Source: Papilionanthe hookeriana x Papilionanthe teres
Lineage: Eukaryota > Streptophyta > Magnoliopsida > Asparagales > Orchidaceae
Assembly: GCA_022702705.1 (NCBI GenBank)
Contig: CM040429.1
Coordinates: 5,820,073-5,884,072 of the forward strand
DNA: 64,000 nucleotides
Direction: 5' to 3'
A program made the position numbers and the translations under genes. The notes beneath the pieces were generated by a model. It did no database searches and was not told the origin of the DNA. It was given only the letters and a program-made list of their open reading frames with translations. Positions 11,260-21,800 of the stretch are shown in pieces. Position 1 is the first letter of the stretch; every line of letters begins with the position of its first letter.

Positions 11260-13110
11260 TACGAGTAAGTAAATAATGATCTGGTTGTGATGATAAATGA
11301 GGAGAGATGGGTCGACAGTGCTTAGATTGAACCCTTTGTCTTTGAGGTGATTGATGAGAGCATGATATCATTTCCTCGGTGTCTATTTAAGGCCATAGAG
11401 ACTCCTCTTGAGTAAGCATACCTGACTGGGATATTAGTTGTCTTGGAAGTCTTGGGATTGAAGCATGTAGATGGTTTCATCGAGGTAGCCATGTAGGAAT
11501 GTGTTGGAGACGTCCAACTGCTGAATTATCCACTTAGGGTGAGTGGCGTTTGCGAGTAGAATTCAAATGGCGGGTAGTTTAGCTACGAGACCGAATGTTT
11601 CAATGTATTGAATTCCTCGTTGTTTCCTGAAGCCTTGTGCTACCAAATGGGCTTTATATTTTACCACAGTGTAGTCATGATGGTACTTGGTTAGATAAGT
11701 CCATTTGGAGCTAATGACGTTTGGTGAGGTGGTGTCTCGATTAGGATTCAGGTTCCTTGATGCTGAAGTGCTTTGAATTCCAATAACATGGCCTTTTGCC
11801 AGTGTGGATATTTTGCAGCTTGGGTCAGGAGATGAGGAAGGGAATGTGTGTAGATTGAGGGCCTGTTCAGGTTTAAGTGATCCTATTTGAAAGTGGGTTA
11901 TCATTGGATGTTTGATTGTGGTAATGGGTAGAGCGTTTGGGTTATTTTTTATGGATGGAGGTGATTGTGTTGTTTGATATATAGTTGTAAGTGTGATGGA
12001 GGGTATAGAAGGTTAGCTAGGTGGAAGTGGAGAGGGGTGAATTGACGCGTTGGACTGTGCATTGGTAGGACTAAGTAGGCTGGGTGGAGGGATGATATGT
12101 ATTAGGTATGTGAGTTGGAGTTGGTTGACTGTGGTAAGGAAAGGTTGATTCATTCAAGACCACATGTTGATATATGATAATTTAGTGTTTTTGAGGATTA
12201 TTATAGTAGTAGCCTTTGTGAAATTACGGGTATCCGAAAAAGATGCAATGTAGGGATGAGGGTGGAAGTTTGTGTAGAGCTTGGTACTTTTGCCAAGGAA
12301 AATAGAGGCAGCGGAAGGTATAGGTGAGTATAGATGGGTGGTTTGTGATGTAGGAGTTCACAAGGGGATTTGAGTTTTGTGTTCTTGGATGGCAAGCGGT
12401 TTATCAGGTATGTGGCTCATTAGGGTTGTTATCCAAAACTTGGGAGAGGGTGGGCAGTGAGGAGAAGAGTTTGTCTGATTTTAATTAAGTATACGCGCTT
12501 GAGTTCAGCTGTGACATTTTGCAAAGTTGTGTAGGGGCAACTGAATTGGTGAAGAATGTCATAGGAGGTAAGGTATCGGCGTAAGGTTTTTTAGGTGTAT
12601 TTGCCTCGGCCATCAGAGCATAGTATTTTGATATTTGTGTTGAATTGGGTTTGCACCATTTTGTGAAAGGATATTAGTTTGTTTGTTGTTTCAGACTTTG
12701 CGAGCATAGGAAACAACCAAGTGAAGCGAGAATAGTCATCAATAAAAGGAAGAGAATATCTGTACCCTTGTATTGAAGTGGTGGGGGCTGGACCCCAAAC
12801 ATTGGAATGAATCAAAGCAACATTTAAATTCAAACACAGGCGTAGGTAATGACTGTTAATGACTCTTAAAGGAATTACATTCATTGCAGAAAAACTTAGA
12901 AGCTGGATGACAATAGAGTTCGTTATCCTAGTGATAATGGTAGCAATGGCGTGATGAGGAAGCCTTCGATGTCATAGTTAGCAGATGTTGAAGATGAGAG
13001 AAGGGCTGTCAGTGCTGAGATGGGGTACAAGCCATCCTTGCGAGATCATTGGAGGATGATGTTGTTTGTTATCTGATCCTTAATGACAAAGCCAGTGTTT
13101 TTAAATAATA
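11260..13110 (-). pseudogene. Old Ty1/copia pol relic (pre-integrase, integrase, RT)
   Basis: From right to left on the minus strand: a pre-integrase segment (VIKDQITNNIILQ then DGLYPISA, near 13,000-13,090); the integrase core at 12,591-12,884 (HSNVWGP, FIDDYSRFTWLFP, CSDGRGKYT); its downstream part (KSPCELLHHKPPIYTHL, 12,300-12,395); and copia-type RT at 11,260-11,904 (SKWTYLTKYHHDYTVVKYKA, QLDVSNTFLHGYLDE, SLYGLK). In HSNVWGP the first catalytic Asp of integrase (usually HSDVWGP) is Asn. Stops and frameshifts are frequent. The RT ends in IIIYLLV, immediately before the YVDD catalytic box, because the 268-bp LTR at 10,992-11,259 is inserted there. Confidence 0.85.
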
Positions 13111-13668
13111 TGTCGTAATAAAATGGTGCAACAGTTGCTCTTGAAATTAGTCTGGAACTGAATTTTTATATTACATGTAAAATGCACCATGTTAACTTAA
13201 GGTTCATTTGGGGTGGCTAAAATTTTTCGTAAATGTTATTCTAAAGCCATTGTGGGAAAGACGTTTTTTGGAAGCTGCTGTCAGTATTATAAATATTTTC
13301 TTTTTAAAATAAGCCGGACAACAACTTTCTTGAATTTACCATATTTTAGCAGTTGTAGTTGTAAAAAAATACTCTCACCACACAAATTTTTAGAAAGCAA
13401 GTCACAAGAGCTATGATGGCAGTTTGAATAATAACACGGTGAGAAACATGCCTTAAATAAATCCTTAATCACTAACTGTCTATTCTTGGTTATTGATTTT
13501 TTACTTATAAAGAGGAGAAGAGTGGCATCATATGTATCTCTCATAAAGTAGTGATATAATCCCTCTAATAAAATCTACAATGGTGACAACATGATATATT
13601 CAATAATTGCTTCAACTTGTATAAATTATTTTACATTTTTTTTTGTAAGAAGTACATATTTTTTAGTG

Positions 13669-13701
<33 letters not shown>

Positions 13702-13869
13702 TTATCTCCATACTCGTATGAGTTTTACCAATCTCCCAACATCTTGATGATGAAGCACTTGATGAAGTATTCAACTCAAGTGATTTTAACCTGTTCTTTT
13801 TGACATATTCATGCAAACATGTAACTTTTAATTAATCGCACCAGACTCCTTCTGTTTGATTAAATACAG
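13111..13869. other. No gene seen; contains (CT)n microsatellite
   Basis: AT-rich DNA without a supportable gene. A (CT)13-like run lies at about 13,676-13,701. The last 60 bases before 13,870 end in TTAAATACAG, an apparent relic of a splice acceptor for the GH3 exon fragment that follows. Confidence 0.6.
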
Positions 13870-13995
13870 GACACAAATTGTTGCTTGTGCTGAGCATTTT
13901 GTTGGTGGAAGTCATTTTGGCATTAGTGAGAACAATGCAATGACCAATTTCCATGTTATTATCAAAGGTATTTCTATTATGACTTCTGCAACCAA
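13870..13995 (+). pseudogene. GH3 beta-glucan exohydrolase relic (exon 6 fragment)
   Basis: The translation IVACAEHFVGGSHFGISENN, then MTNFHVIIKGISIM, matches exon 6 of the GH3 gene at 62,751-62,994 (VAACVKHFVGDGGTHMGINE ... INFHGLL ... IIKGVSSVM). The intron-side AG is kept at 13,868-13,869. Two deletions relative to the gene, of about 6 nt and about 36 nt, are multiples of three. The conserved Lys of the substrate-binding K-H pair is Glu here. Sequence after 14,000 looks like intron and then copia DNA. No other exon of this copy was found, so it is the stump of a dead GH3 paralogue in the same orientation as the gene 49 kb downstream. Confidence 0.8.
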
Positions 13996-14056
13996 AATTT
14001 TTGTTTTACCTTTACTTTTCCATGCTTTTAATCACACTGATAATGCTGTTTACTTT

Positions 14057-14655
14057 CTTTCAGCAAAATTAAGTAGTTGCAAGTATTCCTTACAATGTAA
14101 AAGACAACAATGGAGGGGGGGGGGGGGGAGGATCGTGGCAGATTCATCTACGAAGCTTTCAAAGCCATTTGCCTTGAAGAGTTTGTAGATTCGTGGTTTC
14201 CATGTAGGATAGTTATCAGCTGTTAGTTGCACATTTGTGATGGCTTTGCTGTTGGACATTAAGAACTTCAGGAATGGGGTGTCGGCCATTGACGGAATTG
14301 CTAATGTGGCCTCTCAGCTTGTGTAGGACTTGGTTTCTGACGTCTAAGATGAAAAAAGATTATGGGAGAGATAAAGTTGGAAGGAGGTTTAGGGATTTAG
14401 GGAAGAACCTGAACTTCTTATACCATGTAAAGAATTAATAACCACTATTTCATTCTTCACTTGAGAAAAATTAAGAAGTTGCAAGTATTCTTTACAATGT
14501 AAAAGACAACAATAGTAGTATTACAGACTATAGCATAAGTATATATAGACTTAATAGAGAATTCTGGAAGGTTGATGGTGGTCATGATATCAGAGTTTGT
14601 TAGTAGGAGCTGGTGTAGAATAAGTCGCAGGTGGCCTGGTATTGGCAAGGTGACA
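14057..14655 (-). mobile_element. Collapsed Ty1/copia element (LTR, PBS, gag start)
   Basis: On the minus strand an LTR (14,426 to about 14,655, with TATATATA-type promoter sequence near 14,540) is followed by a degenerate initiator-Met primer site (TGGTATAAGAAG, 9 of 12 matches, 14,414-14,425). A gag start follows at 14,289, whose translation ADNYPTWKPRIYKLFKANGF is the copia gag N-terminal block. After about 50 codons gag runs into a poly-C tract (14 bases, 14,115-14,128) and then a second copy of LTR sequence (TTGCAAGTATTCYTTACAAT at about 14,075 and 14,475). The whole interior has been deleted. Confidence 0.75.
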
Positions 14656-14737
14656 AATATGTAAAAAATTGAAGTTTAGATGTTATATATATAATTGATT
14701 ATGAATTGAGTGGTATGTATGTAAATCTTCCAATTAG
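14650..14737. repeat. MITE-M fragment (one arm)
   Basis: One arm of the MITE-M family described at 16,729-16,972: ATGTAAAAAATTGAAGTTTA, then TGAGTGGTATGTATGTAAAT. Confidence 0.6.
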
Positions 14738-15280
14738 TTTTGCAACAACCAAAATAAGGACCCAATGAGCGTTCTTCTAGTGGTCATGAATATTCATTTG
14801 TTAAGCAAAACAAATTCACATAACAAATAAACAACCAAACATAGTGTGGCTTATGCGGCTTGACACAAATCTGTCTATGTCCATGCGGAGAGGTTATTCC
14901 ACTATCGACAAGTAAGGGGAAAAAAAAATTGGATGAATTAGAGTTACAAGTCAACACACTCAAATCCTCCATAATCCATCATCAAAATAAGAGAGGATAA
15001 TGGTATATAAATTAAGAATATCTCAAATATAGTAAATATCATATACTTAGATCTCCTCAAATTTGGTTTCACAACATATAAGGATAATATATTAGATCTC
15101 CCTAAATCCTATTCCAATAATTAGATTTTAATACTTTTTATAACACCACTAGCTCCTGAAACTAAACCATTTTGCAACTTTTATATTGGTGACAAATGCA
15201 CAATATTCTTTTGGTGGACTATTAATTTTGAAAATTGTTGAAATAATTAAATTTTATGTTTCCATTGTTTTTTGGGTGAA

Positions 15281-15508
15281 ATTTACATACTGAGTAAACA
15301 ATTCTTATGTATTTACATATCTCATATTAAGCTTTTATATTTACATGCATATATAATTTTGGTGCGTTAAATTTATGCATGAAAAAATATATTTCACTTC
15401 TAAAAAATGACAATAGTACTATTTTTGATGTAATATTAAAGATTTGACTGTTTTATGTGTAAATATGAAAGTTTAGGCGTGTGATATATAAATACATAAG
15501 AATTATGG
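15281..15508. repeat. MITE-M copy
   Basis: Diverged copy with both arms (CAATTCTTATGTATTTACAT at left, AAATACATAAGAATTATGGG at right) and the family's interior TTTTTGATGTAATATTAAAG. Confidence 0.7.
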
Positions 15509-15560
15509 GGCTATGTAAAACATTTAAAATATATGGCTGGTGGGTGGTGGTAAGAAGGAA

Positions 15561-15746
15561 AAAAATTTGCATCCGGACACCGGACGCAGAGCTGCGTCCG
15601 GTGTCTGTGAGAGCACCACCCATGAACCTCCCATGTACACCCAACTTGCAGAGGAGTTACATGGGTCAGTACGTGGGTCAGTACATAGGTTAGTATCCCC
15701 GTTGTCCGGACGCAGAGCTGCGTCCGGACACCGGACGTAAATTTTT
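15561..15746. repeat. GC-rich fold-back element with nested palindromes
   Basis: A 186-bp inverted repeat in AT-rich DNA. Arms of the form AAAAATTTRCRTCCGG lie at both ends. Each arm contains a second near-palindrome, CGGACGCAGAGCTGCGTCCG. CpG density is visibly far above its surroundings. No coding potential. Probably a small fold-back or MITE-type transposon; the family was not recognised. Confidence 0.7.
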
Positions 15747-16728
15747 CTCGGTAAGAAGTGGGCGGCTACAACATCTAGCAGCGAGCTGGTGGTGGCTCAC
15801 GATAGTAGGGTGTGGTTGTTGGCTGGCAGCAAGCAGGCCGCGATTGGTGGCTACGAGCAACATCATGCATAAAATGATGCATTTGAAATTCACCTAAATT
15901 CAACTAATTCTAAATATATTAAATATACACTAGAGAATGAATTCCTAATGCATTGTAATCTTATACTTCTTTTGACATTCATCTGACCAAACACCCCATA
16001 TATCAGTTGAACTATTTTATAAATTGCTATAATGTCTAAGGCTTTTGTCAAGTTTTTTGTTAATATTTTTTAGCCATGTGCCATTTTTGGTTGTCATTAG
16101 TATTCAAACAAATCAACATTAGAGAAAAGACTTGGCTCCCATTGCTATTTGGCACATTTAATGAATCAAAAAATTGAATTTGAATTTTCTTGATGTTTGT
16201 AGCTAGGCGCATTATTTCGGTTAAACGGTTCGTATTTGAATTTGATCCAACCTGAAACTATGGTCTGAACGAGACTTACTTATTAATCATGTTACAAAAT
16301 TTAACCCAATTCTACACATTTTTAACCTAAGTGACCAGAATTTGACCCAAATAACACGTTGAATATAATTAGGTTCATGTTGGTACAAAAAGTTGCATGT
16401 GTTTTCTTAGTCAGGTTCGGGTTAAGTTTAGGTGAAGTTCAGGTTAAATGCAAGTTAAGCTTGGACTTTTGGGTCAAACCAAATTTGACTCTAAAAGTGA
16501 CTTGATAAGGAAATATTATAGGCTAAATTCTAACCCAAATTTTAAGGTCAATTCGAACGCTAATTTTTTAAGTATATATTGTGTCAAATTGTTATAACAA
16601 GCCAATCGTTGACACCTATAATAATACATATTATTATTATTTTTACTATTATTTAGATAGATTGAGTCTTAAAATATAAATTTAATATAAATAGTATTCA
16701 TATAGAAATATTTGATAATAATTTATGG
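15747..16728. other. No gene seen; AT-rich intergenic DNA
   Basis: No supportable gene. 16,200-16,620 contains loosely repeated GGTTCAGGTTAA / GGGTCAAACC-like words, probably an old repeat. Confidence 0.5.
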
Positions 16729-16972
16729 AAATTTACATACATACAACACAATTCATATGCATTTACATTTCTAATATACAAAGTTTAATATTTACATTTA
16801 TAACATTTTTTAAAGTTATGCGCGAAAAGATGCATTTCACTTTTGAATAATTAATGATGCTCTTATTTTTTATGTGATATTAAAGATTGAAGTGGTATGC
16901 ACGTAAATATAAATGTTTAAGTGTTAGATATGTAAATACATAAGAATTGTGCGGTATGTATGTAATTGCCCT
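16729..16972. repeat. MITE-M copy (reference description)
   Basis: A non-autonomous inverted-repeat element of about 170-250 bp present more than twelve times in this window. The left arm reads roughly TTTACATACATACCACTCAA followed by TTCTTATGTATTTACATATC and TAACACCTAAACTTT. The right arm is its reverse complement, ending TGAGTGGTATGTATGTAAAT. The centre commonly holds a TTCACTTTTAAAA motif and TTTTTGATGTGATATTAAAG, which sets an orientation. There is no ORF. The superfamily was not determined because target-site duplications are unclear. Confidence 0.8.
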
Positions 16973-17484
16973 CAATTTTGAAGATATTTATCAATAAAAT
17001 TCAGCCAAATGTATCAATCTGTCTCTCAGATTAAATTTTTTGGGATATTTATATATATAGCCTCCGAAACATTGTTATTTATAAAGTCTATCATCCATGA
17101 TGTGCGCCACGATCAAATTATTGAGAATCTGATAAAAATAAAGAAAAAATAGGCTGGATTTTTACCATAAATTTTGATATTTGCGTTAGAATTTGAAAAA
17201 TAGATGAAGTGAGTGCCAGATTTGTAAATAGTAATGTTTCAGGTGATGTGTTTGTAAACAGCCCAACTTTTTAATAGGCTCCACTCGTTGAAATAGCAAG
17301 CAGAAATTTTTTAGTTATATGTGGTTGTTTGTTTATTTGTTTGACTTGAAAATGAGTTTTAAAACTACAATGAATAATAAAACAATTCAACGTCACTGGC
17401 AACTTTTAAGCCGAATGGCAGATAGCTCTCAAGTGATTAAAGTTCAAAAAGAAAGATGCTTTCTAACTATGTCAGCATCAACAT

Positions 17485-17812
17485 AAGCGTTAACGATTCG
17501 ATTTTGAGCCGGTTGGGATAATTCATTTGAAAATAATTTAATCGAAAATTTTAGCTTTCAATTTGATCTTGATCCAGAGGCGAAATTCGAATCTTTAATG
17601 ATCTTAGAACTAAATTTCCTAAACTCGTAGTCACTTTTACTGTTAACGATCTGATTTTGAGCGTAGCTGGGATTGACTTAAAAAAAATTCAATCGAAAAT
17701 ATTAGCTCGTAGCTTGATTTGTTTAATTCGATCTGAGCCAAAATTCGAATCAATTTTCGAATGATTAACGACCTTCGAGCAAAATTCACAGCCCTAGTTA
17801 CACGTGGAGAGT
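17485..17812. repeat. Tandem dimer repeat (about 165 bp unit)
   Basis: Two adjacent copies of a unit starting GTTAACGATYYGATTTTGAG and containing AGCTCGTAGCTTGATTTG, ending near TTCACAGCCCTAG. The same dimer recurs at 43,005-43,345. Its end resembles the TIR of the element at 18,218-18,773 (...CAGCCCTAA). Confidence 0.65.
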
Positions 17813-18217
17813 GTCGAAATATTAGGTCCCCTCTTACATTAAAAAATAATAATAATAATTAGTATGTAACTACAAACATGCAATTCTAATTAATAAAAAT
17901 ATCTAAACATAGCATTAACAATTCAACAAAAACCAATTATGAAAAACAGACAAATTAGACAAAATCATATAAAACAATTCGCTTGTGATTATGTCAAAAG
18001 TTCCAATAAGGGACATTTTTTTCAACATTTGAATAAAATATGTAAAAATCTAACACCACATGATTTGCTACAAGTTGTTGAATTATGTAAGATCAAATAA
18101 TATATAATCAAATAGTCTTTTTAAAATGTTGTGGAACCTCTTTATAAGGTCTCTTTGAATGAGTTCAACTTGAACCTTTTTATAATGTGTTATTCACTTG
18201 AACTTCGTTAATGATGG
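17813..18217. other. No gene seen; AT-rich
   Basis: AT-rich DNA without a gene or a repeat I could recognise. Confidence 0.5.
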
Positions 18218-18534
18218 TAGGGGTGTAAACGAGTCGAACACGAGCGAGCCCGGGCTCAGCTCGTGCTCGTGTTCGGCTCATTAAGAAATACCACTGTTCG
18301 TGTTCGGCTCATTTATGTTTCACATACAAAAAATCTGTGTTTGGCTCGTTTCCTTAACAAGCTGAACAAGAGCTGCTTGTAAACAAAGACGCGTTTTAAA
18401 TATTATTATTTATATTAAACGTTATTTAAATATAATTTAATATTTTCAATCTATTTTTTTAATTTATTATTTTAACTGATTCTAAATCTTTGTAGCATTA
18501 TAGTCAATTAATTTTTTTTAAAATATTACTCATC

Positions 18535-18599
<65 letters not shown>

Positions 18600-18773
18600 T
18601 AATTATATTATTTCGAGCCAAAACGAGCTGAACATAAACGAACAAATCTTTGTTGATGTTCAGCTCGTTTATATATATTTGGCTCGTTAACTTGACGAAA
18701 GAATCAAACAAGGGCTTCTTAATCTGTCGAACACGAACTGTTTGCGAACAACAAGCGGTTTTGACAGCCCTAA
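18218..18773. mobile_element. TIR element with (TA)n core (MITE-like)
   Basis: Starts TAGGGGTGTAAACGAG and ends CGGTTTTGACAGCCCTAA, an imperfect terminal inverted repeat (TAGGGSTGT...AAACG). Both halves carry repeated GGCTCGTT / AACGAGC words pointing inward, and (TA)n fills 18,538-18,594. Such AGGGGTGTAAACGAG... elements are common in angiosperms. The open frame on the minus strand here is only the TA repeat. Confidence 0.65.
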
Positions 18774-18840
18774 TGCTGGGCATCAATATTGGATCAACCC
18801 AATTCTTGCCCAGATTTTGATTAATGGTGGGCATTAATAT

Positions 18841-21800
18841 TCGATTTTTTTTTTTTTTTTTGGAAAATTGAAGGTCATAACTAGTTTTATGGATTTAAAA
18901 GAATGATTATAATAAATCAAATAATTAAAAATAATAATACAAGAAAAAATACATCATAGATTAAAAATATATATATATCAAATTTTATTCAAACGAGTAG
19001 CAACAAGGAGAAGTCCTTAGCTCAAATATAGGTGTATATCAAGGCAGTCTATCCAAACAAAGAACAAGATCAGTTAACAGATGATTTAGTCCCTAAATAT
19101 GGTTGAATAAAAAGAACTAATATGCTCAAAAGAAGAATCTCTGAAATATTATCACCGACAAAAATAGAAAAAAACTATATTATAGGAAAATAAATCATAA
19201 CTACTTCAAACCAGGAATCCTTATAAGAAATTCAAAGAAAACTAGCAGAGATCTAGAGAAACCCCTTCTCAAACCAATCAACTTCATTTGGAATTATCCA
19301 TTAAACAGATAAAAAATTTCCCCTCAAATCAAAAGACTTCATCTAGGACTACTAGTATCACAGTTGCACACATGTCAGATATATGATAAGAGGAAGAAGA
19401 GAGAAATATCTATAATCAACAAACAACACGAGAATTAATAAACATACATGTAACATTCAAAAAATAATCTGATGGCATAGTTGAGGAACTTCTTAAGACT
19501 GCAACGAATATGTATCCTAGAGCACAGCAGAATTACCTCATAAATTTTCCATACTAAAAAAATATATAAAAATGTATAGCGAGATTGAAATTAGAAGTCG
19601 GTTGAGGCATGATGAATAGAAAGGAATACATCATAGTTAAAAATAAACTCCCATAAAAGTAATTCAACAAGCATTATTAAGACTAAAAATAAGAAGATAG
19701 ATTCAATCAAAATCTTAAAGATAGAACATAAAATAAATAAATCTAAAAACAAATCTTTTAGAAGAAGAAGAGTCTCCTCATTAAATTTCTATCTCCTGCT
19801 TTTCAGCTTAATAGCCTCATGAATATTCTACATGAAATTTTCAGTGTAAGGAGAAGAATTATTGATAACTCTGAAGTTTATTTCCCTTCAAATCAAATAT
19901 GTAGAGATTTGCGTAGCCTTCAAGTAGTACTTAATGAATTTTGAAGTAAAAGAGTCAACATGTGAGAGAACTAGTAAGCAATTACAACCTAAAAGAGATT
20001 TTCATATGGAATGCATTTTTTCAAGTAGCATGAGCAAAAATATATTCAAAAAAGAGTTGTTTATAAGTCTCATTCTCGAATAAAACACAAAATTCATTCT
20101 CTCTTAACAAGAATTTTCCAAGCAATGGAAGCCAATTTAGTAGAATGCCCTTTGAACCAAGCATATTTACTCCAATCTACAGTATGATTATTCTCATTAG
20201 CAAAATTGTACATAAACTTATGAGTGAAATTACTGGAACTTTTCCAAAAGCTTGTCATGTTTCAGCCTCTACGAGAATATTTAAAATAGAACTTAAACAT
20301 TTCTTTGGAATATTGTTAAAATTAAGAAAATACCAAGAACTATTAAGCATCATATCCCTAATTCCGATAAAGGGAGAAAATCAAACCATTGAAAAATAAA
20401 ATGGCCAGAATTTTCAAATTAAGAGAATTCATCAAGCCATGAATCATAAAAGAAAGAAAAGTTACTATTACATGTAATTTGAAAACTAAGAGAACTTCTT
20501 ATCCTAGCAACAGCCGGATTCATATTTTTTCAAAAAGGAAATATCTTGTTTCTGCTTTTAACCCAAAGAGAACCATACTGATCAACACACCATGATGTCA
20601 AAAGGGAATAACAATTGTAAAGCTTTCAAATAATTTTAGATTTGCACATTAGATTAATAATGTCAAATTTAAGTAAACCTAAACCACCATATTGTCTTTA
20701 TTCAGTGGAATTTAACCAAGAAATAATTTGAAATTTATTATTAGTACCACTATTATGAAGGAAGTTATTGCACGCGGAGGTAATCTTTTCCCTAATGTAT
20801 TTTTAAGAATGATAAAAGATTAAACTATAACGTAAATAATTGCACATGGTGGTCTTAAGAAATTGCAGTCTATCACCAAAAATTGAAGCTTAATGTTTCC
20901 ATCCAGTAACTAATGTTGAAGTATATCCAAGAGCTTTTAACAATTAGCAGCAATTATCTTAGAAGATTTGATAGGTACTCCTAACTAGTTCCAAGGAAGA
21001 GACTTATGAGAAAAGTGACTAATGTAAAAATCTATCGCTGTATATCTGAATCAATAGATTGGTAAAAAAAATAGCAGACTGAGTGGTTTTAACACTAAAA
21101 GTAGAGGCCTCCACCTTATAGAAATTTAATAGACTACTAGAGAGATTATTAATAGGTTTAATTTTAGCAATGCCAAATATCAACAAGTCATCATCATATT
21201 TAGGAAAGGAGACCAAATTAATTTAGAAGATTAAATGATCCTATTAGGATGAGAGTGATGACCTTTTTAAGATACAAAAAAGTATTCATCGTAAAAAAGA
21301 TAAGCTGGTAGTGGAGACCCTTGTCTAAGACTAGAAGATAAATTTAATAAAACCTCTCATTTCACTATTACTAATAACATAAAAATGAACATTAGAAATA
21401 CAAGCATTAATTCATTGAATGATGATGTAAGGAAATCCCATATTCATCGTTCTTTCAAAGATAAATTGATGGCTGACATTATGAAAAGCTTTCTTTATAT
21501 CAAATTTTTTTTTTTGTAAAAAATCTTTATTATAAGAAATAAAATTGAAACCATAGAGAAGTTCATTTATCAGAATGATATTATCTGCTATGTCACGTCC
21601 AATGAAGACAACATAAGCTGGATTTATGATAGAGGGCAACAAATACTTGAGTTTATCCATAAGAAGTTTAGTAATTACTTTATAAACAGCTTTAGAGTGA
21701 AATGTGTCTAAATTCACTAAAATTTTTAACATGTAAGTTAGAAATAAGTGTAAGAGCATAAGATTTATCCTAATAAAAAGTTCAAATTTTTGAAAGAAGT

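Noticed and set aside
18526..18834. 102-codon minus-strand frame ending in a long Ile-Tyr repeat
   Set aside because: It is the (TA)n core of a TIR element, not a gene.
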